Source: CAXXFQ01 sp963674475 (GTDB lineage Bacteria > Planctomycetota > Planctomycetia > Pirellulales > Thermoguttaceae). Taken from it: a stretch of DNA of 64,000 nucleotides. Shown here piece after piece: positions 1 to 8,786 of the stretch. Every line of letters starts with the position of its first letter. Positions within the stretch are counted from its first letter, which is position 1. The stretch lies in the NCBI GenBank assembly GCA_963674475.2, contig CAXXFQ010000033.1, positions 434,001-498,000 on the forward strand, written 5' to 3'. Under the pieces are notes generated by a model. It made no database searches, had not been told where the DNA came from, and was given only the letters and a program-made list of their open reading frames with translations. The translations under genes were made by a program, and so were the position numbers.

Positions 1-936
1 TTCTTCGGTCGATTCACTTTTCGCTTCTTCCGAAGAAGTTGGAGACGCCTCGCTAGCCCCTTCCACAGGCGTTTCCGCAGAGGTTTCCGCTTCGGGCTCG
101 CTCGGGGTACCTTCGGTCGCGGGGGGCTGACTTTCGGTCGGTTCACTGGTCGCCGGTTGTGAAGCGTCCGCCGGTAGCGAAGCGTCCGCCGGTTGCGAAG
201 CGTCCGCCGGTTGCGAAGCGTCCGCCGGTTCAGTCGTCGACGGAGCTTCCACGGGAGGTTTTTCGGCTTGGGGTTCTTGCGCGACTACCTCGGGCTTGGC
301 TTCTTCCGTTACCGGTTCGTCGGTCAGTTCGACGTCGACCGCTTTTCGGCTTTGCAGTTTGCCGGTCCGGCGTAAGATATCACGCAATTTCTGTCGAAGT
401 TCGATTCGCTCGCTGAACTTTTCGGCCAGGATATGGCCCGCGCCCAACAGCGCGTCGGCAACGGAGGCGACCTCCTTGTCCGGATCGATAAAATCGGCCG
501 AACGGGCGTCCAGATCGGCACAGGATTCGGCCGCGTCAAGGATCTCACAGGCCAGTGGTTCGAGGCCCCGATTCCGAGCCACCGTGGCAAGGGTCTGTTT
601 TTTCGGTTTGAACGGCAAATACAGATCTTCCAGGCGCTTTGCCGTCGCAGCCCCTTGGATCTTTTTGGCCAACTCGTCGGTCAGCTTCCCTTGCGACTCG
701 ATCGAGCGGAGGATGGTTGCCTTGCGCTCGGCCAGTTGCCGGGCGGTGTTCATCTCACTCTGGATGCTTCGAATTTGCTCTTCATCAAGACCGCCGGTTT
801 GGTCTTTTCGATATCGCGTGATGAACGGGACGGTGTTTCCCGCGTCCAGAAGTTCGACGGTCGCCTGAACCGATTCCAGTTTGAGACCGACAGACCGAGC
901 CACCTGTTGAAGTTTGATTGCAGCCGTTTCGACCAT
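1..936 (-). CDS. tex: Tex-family RNA-binding transcription accessory protein, N-terminal part (runs off the window)
   Basis: Translating the reverse strand from the ATG at 936 gives a protein open to the window edge. Its first ~190 residues match the Tex/YhgF N-terminal helical domain, with recognisable stretches such as DAGNTVPFITRYRKDQTGGL and LEDLYLPFKPKKQTLATVAR. Tex proteins are cytoplasmic nucleic-acid-binding proteins with an N-terminal helical region, a YqgF-like nuclease fold, HhH motifs and a C-terminal S1 domain; only the first part is visible. After the segment ending RRTGKLQSRKA, where E. coli YhgF continues directly to its AKFRDYF motif, this protein enters a Pro/Ala/Glu/Ser-rich stretch of at least 120 residues. 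That stretch includes repeated ADASQP hexapeptides and is still running at the edge. The stretch is probably an inserted disordered linker. The reading frame is certain; the rest of the protein cannot be judged. Confidence 0.9.
   Translation of the reverse strand, partial: MVETAAIKLQQVARSVGLKLESVQATVELLDAGNTVPFITRYRKDQTGGLDEEQIRSIQSEMNTARQLAERKATILRSIESQGKLTDELAKKIQGAATAKRLEDLYLPFKPKKQTLATVARNRGLEPLACEILDAAESCADLDARSADFIDPDKEVASVADALLGAGHILAEKFSERIELRQKLRDILRRTGKLQSRKAVDVELTDEPVTEEAKPEVVAQEPQAEKPPVEAPSTTEPADASQPADASQPADASLPADASQPATSEPTESQPPATEGTPSEPEAETSAETPVEGASEASPTSSEEAKSESTEE
158..234 (-). repeat. 18-bp tandem repeat inside tex
   Basis: About four copies of an 18-bp unit (ggttgcgaagcgtccgcc on the plus strand, with one or two substitutions in the left copies) encode repeated Pro-Ala-Asp-Ala-Ser-Gln hexapeptides in the low-complexity insertion of the Tex-like protein. 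The unit length keeps the frame, so copy number could vary without breaking the gene. Confidence 0.85.
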
Positions 937-1571
937 GGAAAAGTTCTCTTTAGTCTTTTTCGAAGGAACTTTTTAAGGCCCTGTTTCATAACTGTCCGGC
1001 AACCCTTTCCCTCCGGTTCCCCACACTCCATGGGGAGACCACGACGGGATCGTGCTTGCCGGGGCGATTTTATTTTTATGAAACGGGCTCTAACAACATT
1101 TCTGGGGAACGCGTAGGTCAAACGGATCGGGGAGAAAATGGCGAGCGTCGGTCGCCCCCCAAATCGAGGCAAAAACCGACCTCGTTTTCTCCTGTTCCTT
1201 CCAACTTTAAAGGCCGGAATCCCCCTTAAGGTGGCATTCTCGGCCAACACGTTGGCCCAAGGGCGGAATCTCTACAAAGACTCCACCATAAGAGGGGACT
1301 GTAACCGATCTCAATCAGGCTGTCAAGGATTCCTCACCATAAATAATAGGGAAGAGGCCCCTTTCGATTTCACCAAGCGTTGATTTTAAATCAAACCATC
1401 GCCTAGGCAAACCGATTTTGGAAGGCCCCACGGGTTATTGTTATGGGGCGGGATATTTTGCAAAACCGGTTTTTTCCGCTGAATAGCTCAAATCGGCAGG
1501 ACAGTTGCGGTCGATAAAACAAGCGGCGGAACGCACCGGTACCTCTCGGTATTTTGAGAAGGAACTATTTT
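937..1571. other. Intergenic gap without a recognised gene
   Basis: This 635-base gap lies between the divergent tex and the small gene at 1572. Short open frames here have no family resemblance and no good ribosome binding site. It presumably contains the promoters of both genes, but I see no convincing -35/-10 pair. A purine-rich gagaagga just before the next start is the only clear signal. Confidence 0.5.
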
Positions 1572-1832
1572 ATGCAGGTATCCCATCTTCGCATCTACTA
1601 CGGTCCTGGCTCCGGCCCCGATGGCGAACCGGCCAGCATTGAAACGACGCCCACGACCGAGCAAACGAAACGGGTGACGGTACCGTTGTCTGAAATACTT
1701 CCCCTTTTGGGGGAGGCAGTCCGTTCAGAACGGACCTGGTTGGACGACTTCGCCAATGATGAAATTACCATCCCTGGCGATCTCTACGAAGTGGTTCTCG
1801 CCTACCGCCACTTCCGCTGTCCGTCGGCCTAG
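1572..1832 (+). CDS. Small hypothetical protein (86 aa)
   Basis: The protein begins MQVSHLRIYYGPG and is mostly soluble and acidic, with no signal peptide or membrane segment. The ATG at 1572 is chosen over an upstream TTG at 1554 because a Shine-Dalgarno-like gagaagga (1556-1563) lies eight bases before it. A good terminator follows at 1863. I do not recognise the family. The ribosome binding site, terminator and absence of a competing frame make it likely to be a real monocistronic gene, but no function can be assigned. Confidence 0.6.
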   Translation: MQVSHLRIYYGPGSGPDGEPASIETTPTTEQTKRVTVPLSEILPLLGEAVRSERTWLDDFANDEITIPGDLYEVVLAYRHFRCPSA

Positions 1833-1862
1833 AAAAAACAGCTTTTTTCAAAAACTGACTGC

Positions 1863-1888
1863 GACGGCAGCAAACCGTCTGTTTTTTC
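1863..1888 (+). terminator. Rho-independent terminator of the 86-aa gene
   Basis: GACGG (1863-1867) and CCGTC (1875-1879) pair around a seven-base loop and are followed by tgttttttc. It lies 30 bases after the stop codon of the small gene. Confidence 0.65.
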
Positions 1889-2050
1889 AAGGGCCGTTTT
1901 CATGCGGGAAACGGGTTTCCCACTCTTTGCGGTCAAGAAAATCCGCACCCAAATAGGGACTCTTTCCCTTCCTTCTTGGCATCTGGTATGATGGGCGCCA
2001 GATAGAATAGAGTATCCGAACGTGAAGCCCCCCAGCCCGGAGAGACGCCC

Positions 2051-2587
2051 GTGCTTTTTCGACTCATACTGCTGTTCACCATCGTTCCGCTTATTGAGCT
2101 GTTTTTTCTGATGCAGCTTTCGGAATGGATGGGAATCGTCCCGACGATCGGCCTGGTTCTGGTCACCGGCGTCGTCGGCGCGTCGCTGGCCCGACAGCAA
2201 GGACTCAAGTGCTGGATCGACTTCCGACGCCGAATGTCCCAAGGCCAGTTGCCGACTGACTTGCTCCTGGAAGGGCCCATGATTTTGGCCGCTGCACTGT
2301 TGCTGATCACCCCCGGCGTGCTGACCGACGCGGTCGGTTTCGCCCTGCTGATCCCGCCGATCCGAGGGGCGTTTCGTCGAGAGTTGGCTCGGCGGTTCGA
2401 TCAGGCGACCATCCACCAGACACGCGGGTTTAGGCCGAGCGAACCGTTTTCCCAAGAGCGGGAGGAAGAAGGGCCTCGTCAAGCGCGTACCTCAAAGACC
2501 GAGATCATCGACGTCAAAGTGATTACCCCCGAAGAAGACAAAAAATCGACGGACAAGAAGAAAGAATCGGATAAGAATCAGGACTGA
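2051..2587 (+). CDS. fxsA: FxsA family membrane protein
   Basis: This 178-residue protein starts at a GTG. Its first ~130 residues fit the FxsA family: an N-terminal segment LFRLILLFTIVPLIELFFLM, the conserved glycine-rich helix around GVVGASLARQQGLKCW, and a further pair of hydrophobic helices ending ITPGVLTDAVGFALLIPPIR. FxsA is a small inner-membrane protein; in E. coli its overproduction relieves exclusion of phage T7 by the F plasmid, and its normal role is unknown. The C-terminal ~45 residues are charged and lysine/glutamate rich, as is common in the family. It lies 26 bases upstream of the fumarylacetoacetate hydrolase-like gene in the same direction, so the two may be cotranscribed. 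Confidence 0.88.
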   Translation: MLFRLILLFTIVPLIELFFLMQLSEWMGIVPTIGLVLVTGVVGASLARQQGLKCWIDFRRRMSQGQLPTDLLLEGPMILAAALLLITPGVLTDAVGFALLIPPIRGAFRRELARRFDQATIHQTRGFRPSEPFSQEREEEGPRQARTSKTEIIDVKVITPEEDKKSTDKKKESDKNQD

Positions 2588-2613
2588 CCAAAACGAAGGG
2601 GAGGAAACCGGCA

Positions 2614-3474
2614 ATGCGTTTTGTAACCTATCTGGATCCAGAGGGGCCGCGCGCGGCGGCCGTTGGCCCGAGTGGCTTGGTCGATTTGAATCGGACCGAC
2701 CCTTCCTTGCCGGTCAGTGTCCGAGGACTGTTGAGACTCGGGCAAAAAGGACTCCTCAAGGCGGCGGCCGCCTTGGGTGAAGGGTCTCCTTTCCCACGTC
2801 ATTCAGTCCGACTCTTGCCCGCGATCCCCGATCCGTCGAAGATTATATGTATCGGCTTGAACTACGCCGACCACGCGGCCGAAAGCGGTTGCGAGGTGCC
2901 CGACGAGCCGGTCGTCTTTTCGAAATTTCCCAGCGCGCTCTGCGCCGACGGCGATGAGATTGTCTTGCCAGAGGAGTGCACGTCGGTCGATTACGAGGCG
3001 GAGCTGGTCGCCGTGATCGGTAAAACGGCCCGACGGGTCGCTCCGGAATCGGCGCAGGATTACGTGGCCGGATACCTCTGCGGCAACGACGTTTCGGCCC
3101 GCGATTGGCAGCTTGGCAAACCGGCCGGGCAGTGGCTTTTGGGCAAGACGTTCGACCGGTTCGCCCCGATCGGCCCGGAGCTGGTCACGGCCGAGGAGAT
3201 CCCCGACCCGGGCAATTTGGACATCCGGCTGCGTCTCAACGGAAAGACGATGCAGGACTCCAACACGAGCCAGTTCCTTTTTTCGCTCGATCAGTTGGTC
3301 GCCTATCTCTCGAACGTCATGACCCTAGAACCGGGCGACCTGATTTTCACCGGCACCCCGCCGGGCGTCGGCATGGGTCGCAAGCCGCAACTCTGGCTCA
3401 AGCCGGGCGACACGGTCGAAGTCGAAATCGAACGAATCGGAACATTGACCAACCGATGCGTCGCGGACGAGTGA
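2614..3474 (+). CDS. Fumarylacetoacetate hydrolase (FAH) family protein
   Basis: This 286-residue protein has the full FAH fold signature. The metal-binding acidic residues lie in YEAELVAVIGK (about 126-136) and GNDVSARDWQ (about 159-168), followed by KTFDRFAPIGPEL, then NGKTMQDSNTSQFLFS and the C-terminal EPGDLIFTGTPPGVG. The N-terminal ~70 residues form the short extra domain seen in many bacterial members. The family includes acylpyruvate hydrolases, 2-hydroxyhepta-2,4-diene-1,7-dioate isomerase and oxaloacetate tautomerases; the exact substrate cannot be read from the sequence. The stop codon is eight bases before the Nudix start, which implies cotranscription. Confidence 0.92.
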   Translation: MRFVTYLDPEGPRAAAVGPSGLVDLNRTDPSLPVSVRGLLRLGQKGLLKAAAALGEGSPFPRHSVRLLPAIPDPSKIICIGLNYADHAAESGCEVPDEPVVFSKFPSALCADGDEIVLPEECTSVDYEAELVAVIGKTARRVAPESAQDYVAGYLCGNDVSARDWQLGKPAGQWLLGKTFDRFAPIGPELVTAEEIPDPGNLDIRLRLNGKTMQDSNTSQFLFSLDQLVAYLSNVMTLEPGDLIFTGTPPGVGMGRKPQLWLKPGDTVEVEIERIGTLTNRCVADE

Positions 3475-3482
3475 AGAATGAA

Positions 3483-3953
3483 ATGACACGCGCTCTGTTT
3501 CAAGTGCTTGTTTTACCGTTTCGAACCGGGAAAAACGGGGATCGAGAATACGCCGCGTTGCGCCGGTCCGACACGGGGTATTGGCAAGGGATCGCCGGCG
3601 GGGGTGAGGCCGACGAAACCCCCGAGCAGGCAGCGATTCGCGAATCGCAAGAGGAGGCCGGGCTGCCAAAGGGCACGCGGTATTACCGATTGCAATCGAC
3701 GGCCAGTATCCCGGTTTGTCACTTTGCCGCGAGCAAGAATTGGCCTCAATCGATTTACGTGATTCCCGAATACGCGTTCGCGGTGGATTGCACCGGGAGG
3801 GAAATCGTAATCTCCGAGGAACATTCGTCTCTCGAATGGGGCACGTACCAAGAGATCCATGATCGATTGCACTGGGAGTCCAACCGCGTGGCCCTTTGGG
3901 AACTTGACGAGCGTCTCCAAAATGGCGATCTTCCCGAACCGATAAGTTTCTAA
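3483..3953 (+). CDS. Nudix hydrolase, NudB-like
   Basis: This 156-residue protein has a Nudix box matching GX5EX7REUXEEXGU (GGGEADETPEQAAIRESQEE, then AGL, about residues 40-62). The rest resembles E. coli NudB (dihydroneopterin triphosphate pyrophosphatase): YWQGIAGG before the box, and a late EHSSLEWGTYQEIHDRL and SNRVALWELDERL. A role in hydrolysing a nucleoside or pterin triphosphate is therefore plausible. The ATG at 3483 is preferred because the same frame, extended upstream, runs inside the FAH gene and shows no family similarity. It follows the FAH gene closely and ends in front of a strong inverted repeat shared with convergent clpX. Confidence 0.85.
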   Translation: MTRALFQVLVLPFRTGKNGDREYAALRRSDTGYWQGIAGGGEADETPEQAAIRESQEEAGLPKGTRYYRLQSTASIPVCHFAASKNWPQSIYVIPEYAFAVDCTGREIVISEEHSSLEWGTYQEIHDRLHWESNRVALWELDERLQNGDLPEPISF

Positions 3954-4119
3954 CGATTCTGGTCCAGCCCCTGGCAACCGACGTCCAGAGCTTCCCATCA
4001 ACCAACCATATTTTAGAACTCAAGAAAGACCCATCCACCGAGCCATCAGAGAAAAAGAATTTCTCTTAGAGAGATACCAGTGACCAACGGGAGCGGGTTT
4101 GGTAGGTTGGTGCGGAAGC

Positions 4120-4190
4120 ACCAAGAAAAAAAGGTTGAGGGGACGCCCCGGGGGGGAAGGGGGGCGGCACACACTCAACCTTTTCTTGGT
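4120..4190. terminator. Bidirectional terminator between the Nudix gene and clpX
   Basis: A 17-bp inverted repeat, ACCAAG-A(n)-GGTTGAG on the left (4120-4139, with three extra A) and CTCAACCTTTTCTTGGT on the right (4174-4190), encloses a G-rich loop. The A-rich left arm and T-rich right arm give U-tracts on both strands, as expected between two converging genes. Confidence 0.75.
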
Positions 4191-4256
4191 ATTCGGACGT
4201 TTTTTTCGTTTGGAGGAAACGTCCGTTGCAGGAGGACGGGCAGGAACCCGTTTTTA

Positions 4257-5531
4257 TTAAGCGCTTTTGGTCTCCGGCATGGGGAACTTCTTGTCGCGAC
4301 CGTGGACCAGCTCTTCGGTGATCTGGTAGGTGGTTCCGGCCGGTTGGTCGGGCAGGTCGAACATGATGTCCAACATGATCGACTCGACGACCGAGCGAAG
4401 TCCACGGGCACCGGTTTCGCGTTCTTTGGCCTTTTCGGCGATCGCACGCAGGGCACCGTCGGTGAATTCCAGTTCGGCGTCTTCCATGCCGAAGAGGATT
4501 TTGTACTGGCGGACCAGGGCGTTTTTCGGCTCGGTCAGCACGCGGACCAACGCGTCGGTATCCAGCGGCGTCAGTGAGGAGACGACCGGCATACGACCGA
4601 CCAATTCGGGAATGAGTCCGAATTCGAGGACATCGTCGCTGTTGACTTGGGCCAATCGTTCGGCCAAATCGGCGTCGTGATCGGTCGGAGCGTGTTGCCC
4701 GAACCCAATCGTCTGTTTGCCCATCCGCTGCCCGACAATCTCGTCGATCCCGACGAACGTGCCGCCGCAGATGAACAGGATATTGCGGGTATCGATCTGG
4801 ATGTACTGCTGTTCAGGATGCTTACGTCCACCTTGCGGGGGAACGTTGGCGACGGTCCCTTCGAGCATCTTGAGCAGGGCCTGTTGGACCCCTTCGCCCG
4901 AGACATCGCGGGTGATCGAGACGTTTTGGCTCGTCTTGCCGATCTTGTCGATCTCGTCGATGTAGAGGATGCCGCGTTGGGCCGCTTCGACGTCGAAATC
5001 GGCCGCGTGCAGCAGCTTCAACAGCAGGTTTTCGACATCCTCGCCGACATACCCGGCTTCGGTCAACGTGGTGGCGTCGCCGATGGCAAACGGAACGTCC
5101 AGCACGCGTGCCAGCGTTTGGGCGAGAAGCGTTTTGCCTGATCCGGTCGGACCGATCAACATGATATTCGACTTGTCCAACTCGACATCGGAAGAGTTCG
5201 CGCCGTGGACGAGTCGTTTGTAATGGTTATGGACAGCCACGCCGAGAACCCGCTTGGCTTGTCCCTGACCGATGACATAATCGTCGAGGCTTGTGACGAT
5301 TTCGCGAGGGGTCGGCACTTTGGTGAAAAGCTGCTTGCCCGTTCCGCGGCGGCGACGTTCTTGGTCGAGGATCGACTGACACAGTTCGATACACTCGCCA
5401 CAGATGAAAACGTCCCCGGGCCCTTCGACCAACGGACCGACGTCGCGGTAGCTCTTCTTGCAGAACGAGCAGAACGCGTTCTTCTTCGTAGCGCTACGGC
5501 GACCTGAGTTGAAATCCCTTCCTGAAGGCAT
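4257..5531 (-). CDS. clpX: ATP-dependent Clp protease ATP-binding subunit ClpX
   Basis: This 424-residue AAA+ unfoldase delivers substrates to the ClpP peptidase in the cytoplasm. The N-terminal C4 zinc-binding domain is visible (CSFCKK and CGECIELC, about residues 20-48). It is followed by Walker A GPTGSGKT, the pore loop GYVGEDVEN, Walker B ILYIDEIDKI and the C-terminal small domain with ARGLRSVVESIMLDIMFDLP. The ATG at 5531 is preferred over a TTG six codons upstream because AAAGGA stands about seven bases before it. Two stop codons in a row end the gene. No clpP or tig is adjacent, unlike the usual tig-clpP-clpX order. Confidence 0.97.
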   Translation of the reverse strand: MPSGRDFNSGRRSATKKNAFCSFCKKSYRDVGPLVEGPGDVFICGECIELCQSILDQERRRRGTGKQLFTKVPTPREIVTSLDDYVIGQGQAKRVLGVAVHNHYKRLVHGANSSDVELDKSNIMLIGPTGSGKTLLAQTLARVLDVPFAIGDATTLTEAGYVGEDVENLLLKLLHAADFDVEAAQRGILYIDEIDKIGKTSQNVSITRDVSGEGVQQALLKMLEGTVANVPPQGGRKHPEQQYIQIDTRNILFICGGTFVGIDEIVGQRMGKQTIGFGQHAPTDHDADLAERLAQVNSDDVLEFGLIPELVGRMPVVSSLTPLDTDALVRVLTEPKNALVRQYKILFGMEDAELEFTDGALRAIAEKAKERETGARGLRSVVESIMLDIMFDLPDQPAGTTYQITEELVHGRDKKFPMPETKSA

Positions 5532-6121
5532 ACCCAATCCTTTCGGCAAATCCCGAGCACCGCCCCGTCTCCCCGATGCGGTGTTTCGGTCGATCTATAC
5601 TCCTAGGTGTAGCTCGAGCGGCCTGGGCTTTCCTTTGCCTTCGGCCTTTGGGGCATCCATGTCCGTTGAAAATTCGAGCAGCTTTCGTTTAAGCCGGGAT
5701 TCGTTTTTTTCGGTGCGACTTTCTCAAGTGGAGGGCGTTGTCGAACTGCGGTTCGACGCGATCCGGAGGAAAAAGCCTTTCTCGCACAAGGAACCCGGTT
5801 TTCGATCCGGTTTCGAAAAACCCGTCTGTCTTGCCTTTCCCTGAAGGAAAAGCCGCATAAAGATCTCTTGAAACCGGTTCTGGTTTTTCTACGTATCGAC
5901 CCGCCGATCGGTTTTATTCAACTCGAGAACGGGAGGAGTTTTAAGTGACAGGATTGGTCCCGTCCGCATAACCGCAGCGAGCCGCACCATTGGTTTTATT
6001 CGACCGTGTCGAGAAACCTAACGTTTTGCCCAGAAATAATTTTGGTCGTTGTCTCGGCTCGCGCGACTTGTCTTTGGAAAGCGTTTGCCATCATCCGAGG
6101 TCTTCAGTAAAAAATAGGCGA
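5532..6121. other. Intergenic gap upstream of clpX
   Basis: This 590-base gap separates clpX from the small gene at 6122, both on the reverse strand. It should hold the clpX promoter. I find no convincing open frame, tRNA or stable-RNA consensus in it. Confidence 0.4.
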
Positions 6122-6415
6122 TTAGCGTGTTTTTTTTACTTTCTCAAGCGATTCCAGGGCATCCTCGATCCTTTCCCGCCTCTTCTCTTGTTCGAGCCGA
6201 TCGCGAATGGTTTCGTATTCTTCTTTGGTCAGTTCGCCATCGGCATAGGAATCGCGAAATTTATCGAGTAGCTCGTCGGCGCTCAAGTGGGACGAAGCGA
6301 GCGCTTGGTTTCGAACCTTTTTGACCACTCGTTTTCCGATCCACATTATGACCAAAAGGAAACTCGACCAAAGGATAAGCTCAAAGGCGTCTGAAATCTG
6401 CACGTGCGGCCTCAT
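6122..6415 (-). CDS. Small membrane protein with SHOCT-like C-terminal segment (97 aa)
   Basis: Starting at the ATG at 6415, the protein has one hydrophobic helix (about residues 10-28, FELILWSSFLLVIMWIG), a basic stretch (KRVVKKVR), then a segment ADELLDKFRDSYADGELTKE followed by EYETIRDRL. That segment resembles SHOCT (short C-terminal) domains, whose typical form is a hydrophobic position, then DGxITxEEFxxKK. A charged coiled-coil tail follows. The ribosome binding site is weak. The function of such proteins is unknown; the layout suggests a membrane-anchored oligomerising protein. It is divergent from eda. Confidence 0.65.
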   Translation of the reverse strand: MRPHVQISDAFELILWSSFLLVIMWIGKRVVKKVRNQALASSHLSADELLDKFRDSYADGELTKEEYETIRDRLEQEKRRERIEDALESLEKVKKTR

Positions 6416-6825
6416 TTCCGATACAATAAGAAGACTTGGTTCATTATAGGGGAATCGACTCACTGCGGCCGCCCCACCAAGGGGGGAAGTTGACGCCGGA
6501 TCGTCGCTTCCGTATCTTACATCCTTCGACCAACCGGGTTTATTCGCCCCACTCGAGGGTGTGGGAATCGGTCCAAGCGTCGCTCTGGTTTTCGTGAAAA
6601 TGGCTGGAGTAATCTGATTTTCTCGGTTTTTCGGCTTGGAATTCTGGGATTTCGGAATCTCGGATCGTTTGCCAAGCCGAAATGACACCGGCCGCTTTTT
6701 TAAACCGGTCGCTGTTTTAAACCGGCCCCAAGAGGCTGCTTCGTTTTCGAAAAAACGGCCGATTGAGCCAGTCCGGCGGAGATGGTGGAAAACCCGTTCA
6801 TGAAAAAAATTGAAAATCAAACACG
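6416..6825. other. Divergent intergenic region before eda with a short direct repeat
   Basis: This 410-base region lies between the SHOCT-type gene and eda. It contains two identical copies of TTTTAAACCGG (6698-6708 and 6715-6725), 17 bases apart and about 100 bases before the eda start. They could be an operator or part of a promoter. No gene is seen. Confidence 0.4.
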
Positions 6826-7488
6826 ATGACGCAGAAATATAACTCCCAAACTATTGTAGATCGGATTGTCAAATCGGGTATTGTGGCGGTCCTCCGCGCG
6901 GCCGATGGAAGCCGCTTGGTCGACGTGGCCGAAGCCCTTTTGGCGGGCGGAGTCGAAGCGATTGAGGTGACTTTTACGGTGCCGCACGCCGATCGGGTCC
7001 TCGAACAGGTGGCCGACCGGATGGGGGATCGGATTGTGCTGGGCGCCGGAAGCCTGCTCGATCCGGAAACGGCCCGCGTCGCGATTCTCTGCGGGGCGAA
7101 ATTCCTGGTCGGTCCGACCGTCCGGCCGAGCGTGATCGAGATGGGGCGGCGCTACGGCATCCCGGTCATGCCCGGGGCGATGACGCCGACCGAGGCGCTG
7201 ACCGCATGGGAGACCGGCGCGTCGATCGTCAAAGTTTTCCCCTCCGAAGTCACCGGTCCGAACCATTTGAAGGCGATCCACGGCCCGCTGCCCCAGATTC
7301 CGTTGATGCCGACCGGCGGCGTCAACCTCGACACGGCGGCCGACTTCTTGCGGGCGGGGGCCTGTGCGCTGGGCATCGGCGGATCGCTCGTTTCGGCGGC
7401 CGATATCGCCGAGGGGAATTGGGACAAGATTCGCTCACTGGCAAGCCGGTACGTCGAGATAATACAAAAAACCCGCGCCGAGGGGTAA
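6826..7488 (+). CDS. eda: KDPG/KHG aldolase (2-dehydro-3-deoxy-phosphogluconate aldolase)
   Basis: This 220-residue class I aldolase cleaves 2-keto-3-deoxy-6-phosphogluconate to pyruvate and glyceraldehyde 3-phosphate (Entner-Doudoroff pathway); many members also act on 4-hydroxy-2-oxoglutarate. Visible signatures are IVAVLRAADG near the N-terminus, the catalytic glutamate in EAIEVTFTVP, GAGSLLDPETAR, the Schiff-base lysine in GASIVKVFPSE, and the phosphate-binding MPTGGVNL and ALGIGGSLV. Length is normal for the family. No edd or kdgK lies next to it, so it may serve sugar-acid breakdown in general. Confidence 0.95.
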   Translation: MTQKYNSQTIVDRIVKSGIVAVLRAADGSRLVDVAEALLAGGVEAIEVTFTVPHADRVLEQVADRMGDRIVLGAGSLLDPETARVAILCGAKFLVGPTVRPSVIEMGRRYGIPVMPGAMTPTEALTAWETGASIVKVFPSEVTGPNHLKAIHGPLPQIPLMPTGGVNLDTAADFLRAGACALGIGGSLVSAADIAEGNWDKIRSLASRYVEIIQKTRAEG

Positions 7489-7572
7489 TGGTCGACCTGC
7501 GTTGCTTGCCCCTTTTTTTGCTTGTGGTAGCGTTTTTTTAAATTATTACCAACCAATCCCGGAGTCGCCACG

Positions 7573-8673
7573 GTGGCCGCCGCAAAAAGAAAAACCTCTG
7601 CCCTGGACGCGTTGACCTTTTTGGCCAAACCGGACGCGTTTGAAGTCGGGCCGGTCTGTGTCGCGTTCGGCGACGACAGCTTTCTGAAACGACAGGTCCT
7701 GCTCCACTGGCGCAGCGAGGTCCTCACCGACGAGGAAGCCCAGTTTTCGCTTCAGACCTTCGAGGGAAGTGAAACCGATTGGGCCGAAGTCCGGGCCGAG
7801 CTGGCCACTTATTCGATGTTCGGCGACGACCGGCGTCTGGTCGTGATCGAAACGGCAGACGATTTCGTCTCCCGGTACCGGTCTGAATTGGAAAATTACC
7901 TCGAATCGCCCAGCGCGACGGGCGTTTTGGTCTTGTTGCTAAAATCGTTTCCCGCAAACACCCGACTTTATCAACGGGCGTCCGCTTCGGGCCGTGTGGT
8001 CGACTGTAAGACGCCATCGGCCGATCGTATGGTTTCCTGGGCTGCCACCTGGGCAAAGCAAACACATCGGGTCGGGCTCGACCTGGACGCGGCTGAGGCG
8101 TTGGTCGAGATGATCGGAAACGAATCGGGATTGATCGATCAAGAGCTGGCCAAATTGGCCGCTTCGATCAAGGGCCCCGACCAGACGGACGAGAAAGCCG
8201 AGCGGCGGATCGACTTGGGAACGGTCCTCGAGATGGGCGGTTCCTGGCGGGCGAAAACGACCTGGGACATGCTCGACGCGGCCCTGGCCGGTCAGGTTCG
8301 CGAAGCGCTGGTCCAACTGGATCGGCTGCTTCTGGCCGGGGAGATGCCGATCGGCGTTTTGGGGCAGATTTCCGCCTCGCTACGCCGTTTCGCCGCCACC
8401 ACGCGAATCGTCCTCCAAACGGAAGCGGCCGGACGACGCCCGGTCCTCGGACAGGCCTTGGAAGAGGCGGGCATTCGACGATTCGTCCTGGCCAAGTCGC
8501 AAAACCAGTTGCGTCATTTGGGACGTTATCGGGGCGAGCAGCTTTACCGTTGGCTGTTGGAAACCGACTTGGCTCTCAAAGGGGCAAGCGCCCTGCCGCC
8601 GCGACTGGTTTTGGAAAATCTTCTCCTCAGGATCGCCTCGCCCGAACTGCGAAATCCGTCTTCGAAAAAATAA
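7573..8673 (+). CDS. holA: DNA polymerase III subunit delta
   Basis: This 366-residue protein is the clamp-loader delta subunit that opens the beta sliding clamp. It has the HolA layout: an N-terminal P-loop-like fold without a working Walker A (VCVAFGDDSFLKRQVLLHW), the pattern LVVIETADDF, a central PSADRMVSWAATWAKQ, and the C-terminal helical domain with LDRLLLAGEMPIGVLGQIS and LRHLGRYRGEQLYRWLLETD. A GTG start at 7573 is used; ggag lies nine bases before it. It is followed immediately by a strong terminator. Confidence 0.92.
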   Translation: MAAAKRKTSALDALTFLAKPDAFEVGPVCVAFGDDSFLKRQVLLHWRSEVLTDEEAQFSLQTFEGSETDWAEVRAELATYSMFGDDRRLVVIETADDFVSRYRSELENYLESPSATGVLVLLLKSFPANTRLYQRASASGRVVDCKTPSADRMVSWAATWAKQTHRVGLDLDAAEALVEMIGNESGLIDQELAKLAASIKGPDQTDEKAERRIDLGTVLEMGGSWRAKTTWDMLDAALAGQVREALVQLDRLLLAGEMPIGVLGQISASLRRFAATTRIVLQTEAAGRRPVLGQALEEAGIRRFVLAKSQNQLRHLGRYRGEQLYRWLLETDLALKGASALPPRLVLENLLLRIASPELRNPSSKK

Positions 8674-8678
8674 AAAAA

Positions 8679-8722
8679 GCGGCGCCGAAGCGATTATTTC
8701 TTCGACGCCGCATTGCTTTTTT
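8679..8722 (+). terminator. Rho-independent terminator after holA
   Basis: GCGGCGCCGAAG (8679-8690) pairs with CTTCGACGCCGC (8700-8711) with one mismatch, followed by attgctttttt. It lies six bases after the holA stop. Confidence 0.85.
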
Positions 8723-8786
8723 CAAGCCGGGTGCGTATCACGGCCGAGACACTTGCCCTCACCTCGCTCACAAAAAAACCGGGGGA

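Noticed and set aside
3105..3482. Long N-terminal extension of the Nudix protein
   Set aside because: It is the shifted frame of the FAH-family gene.
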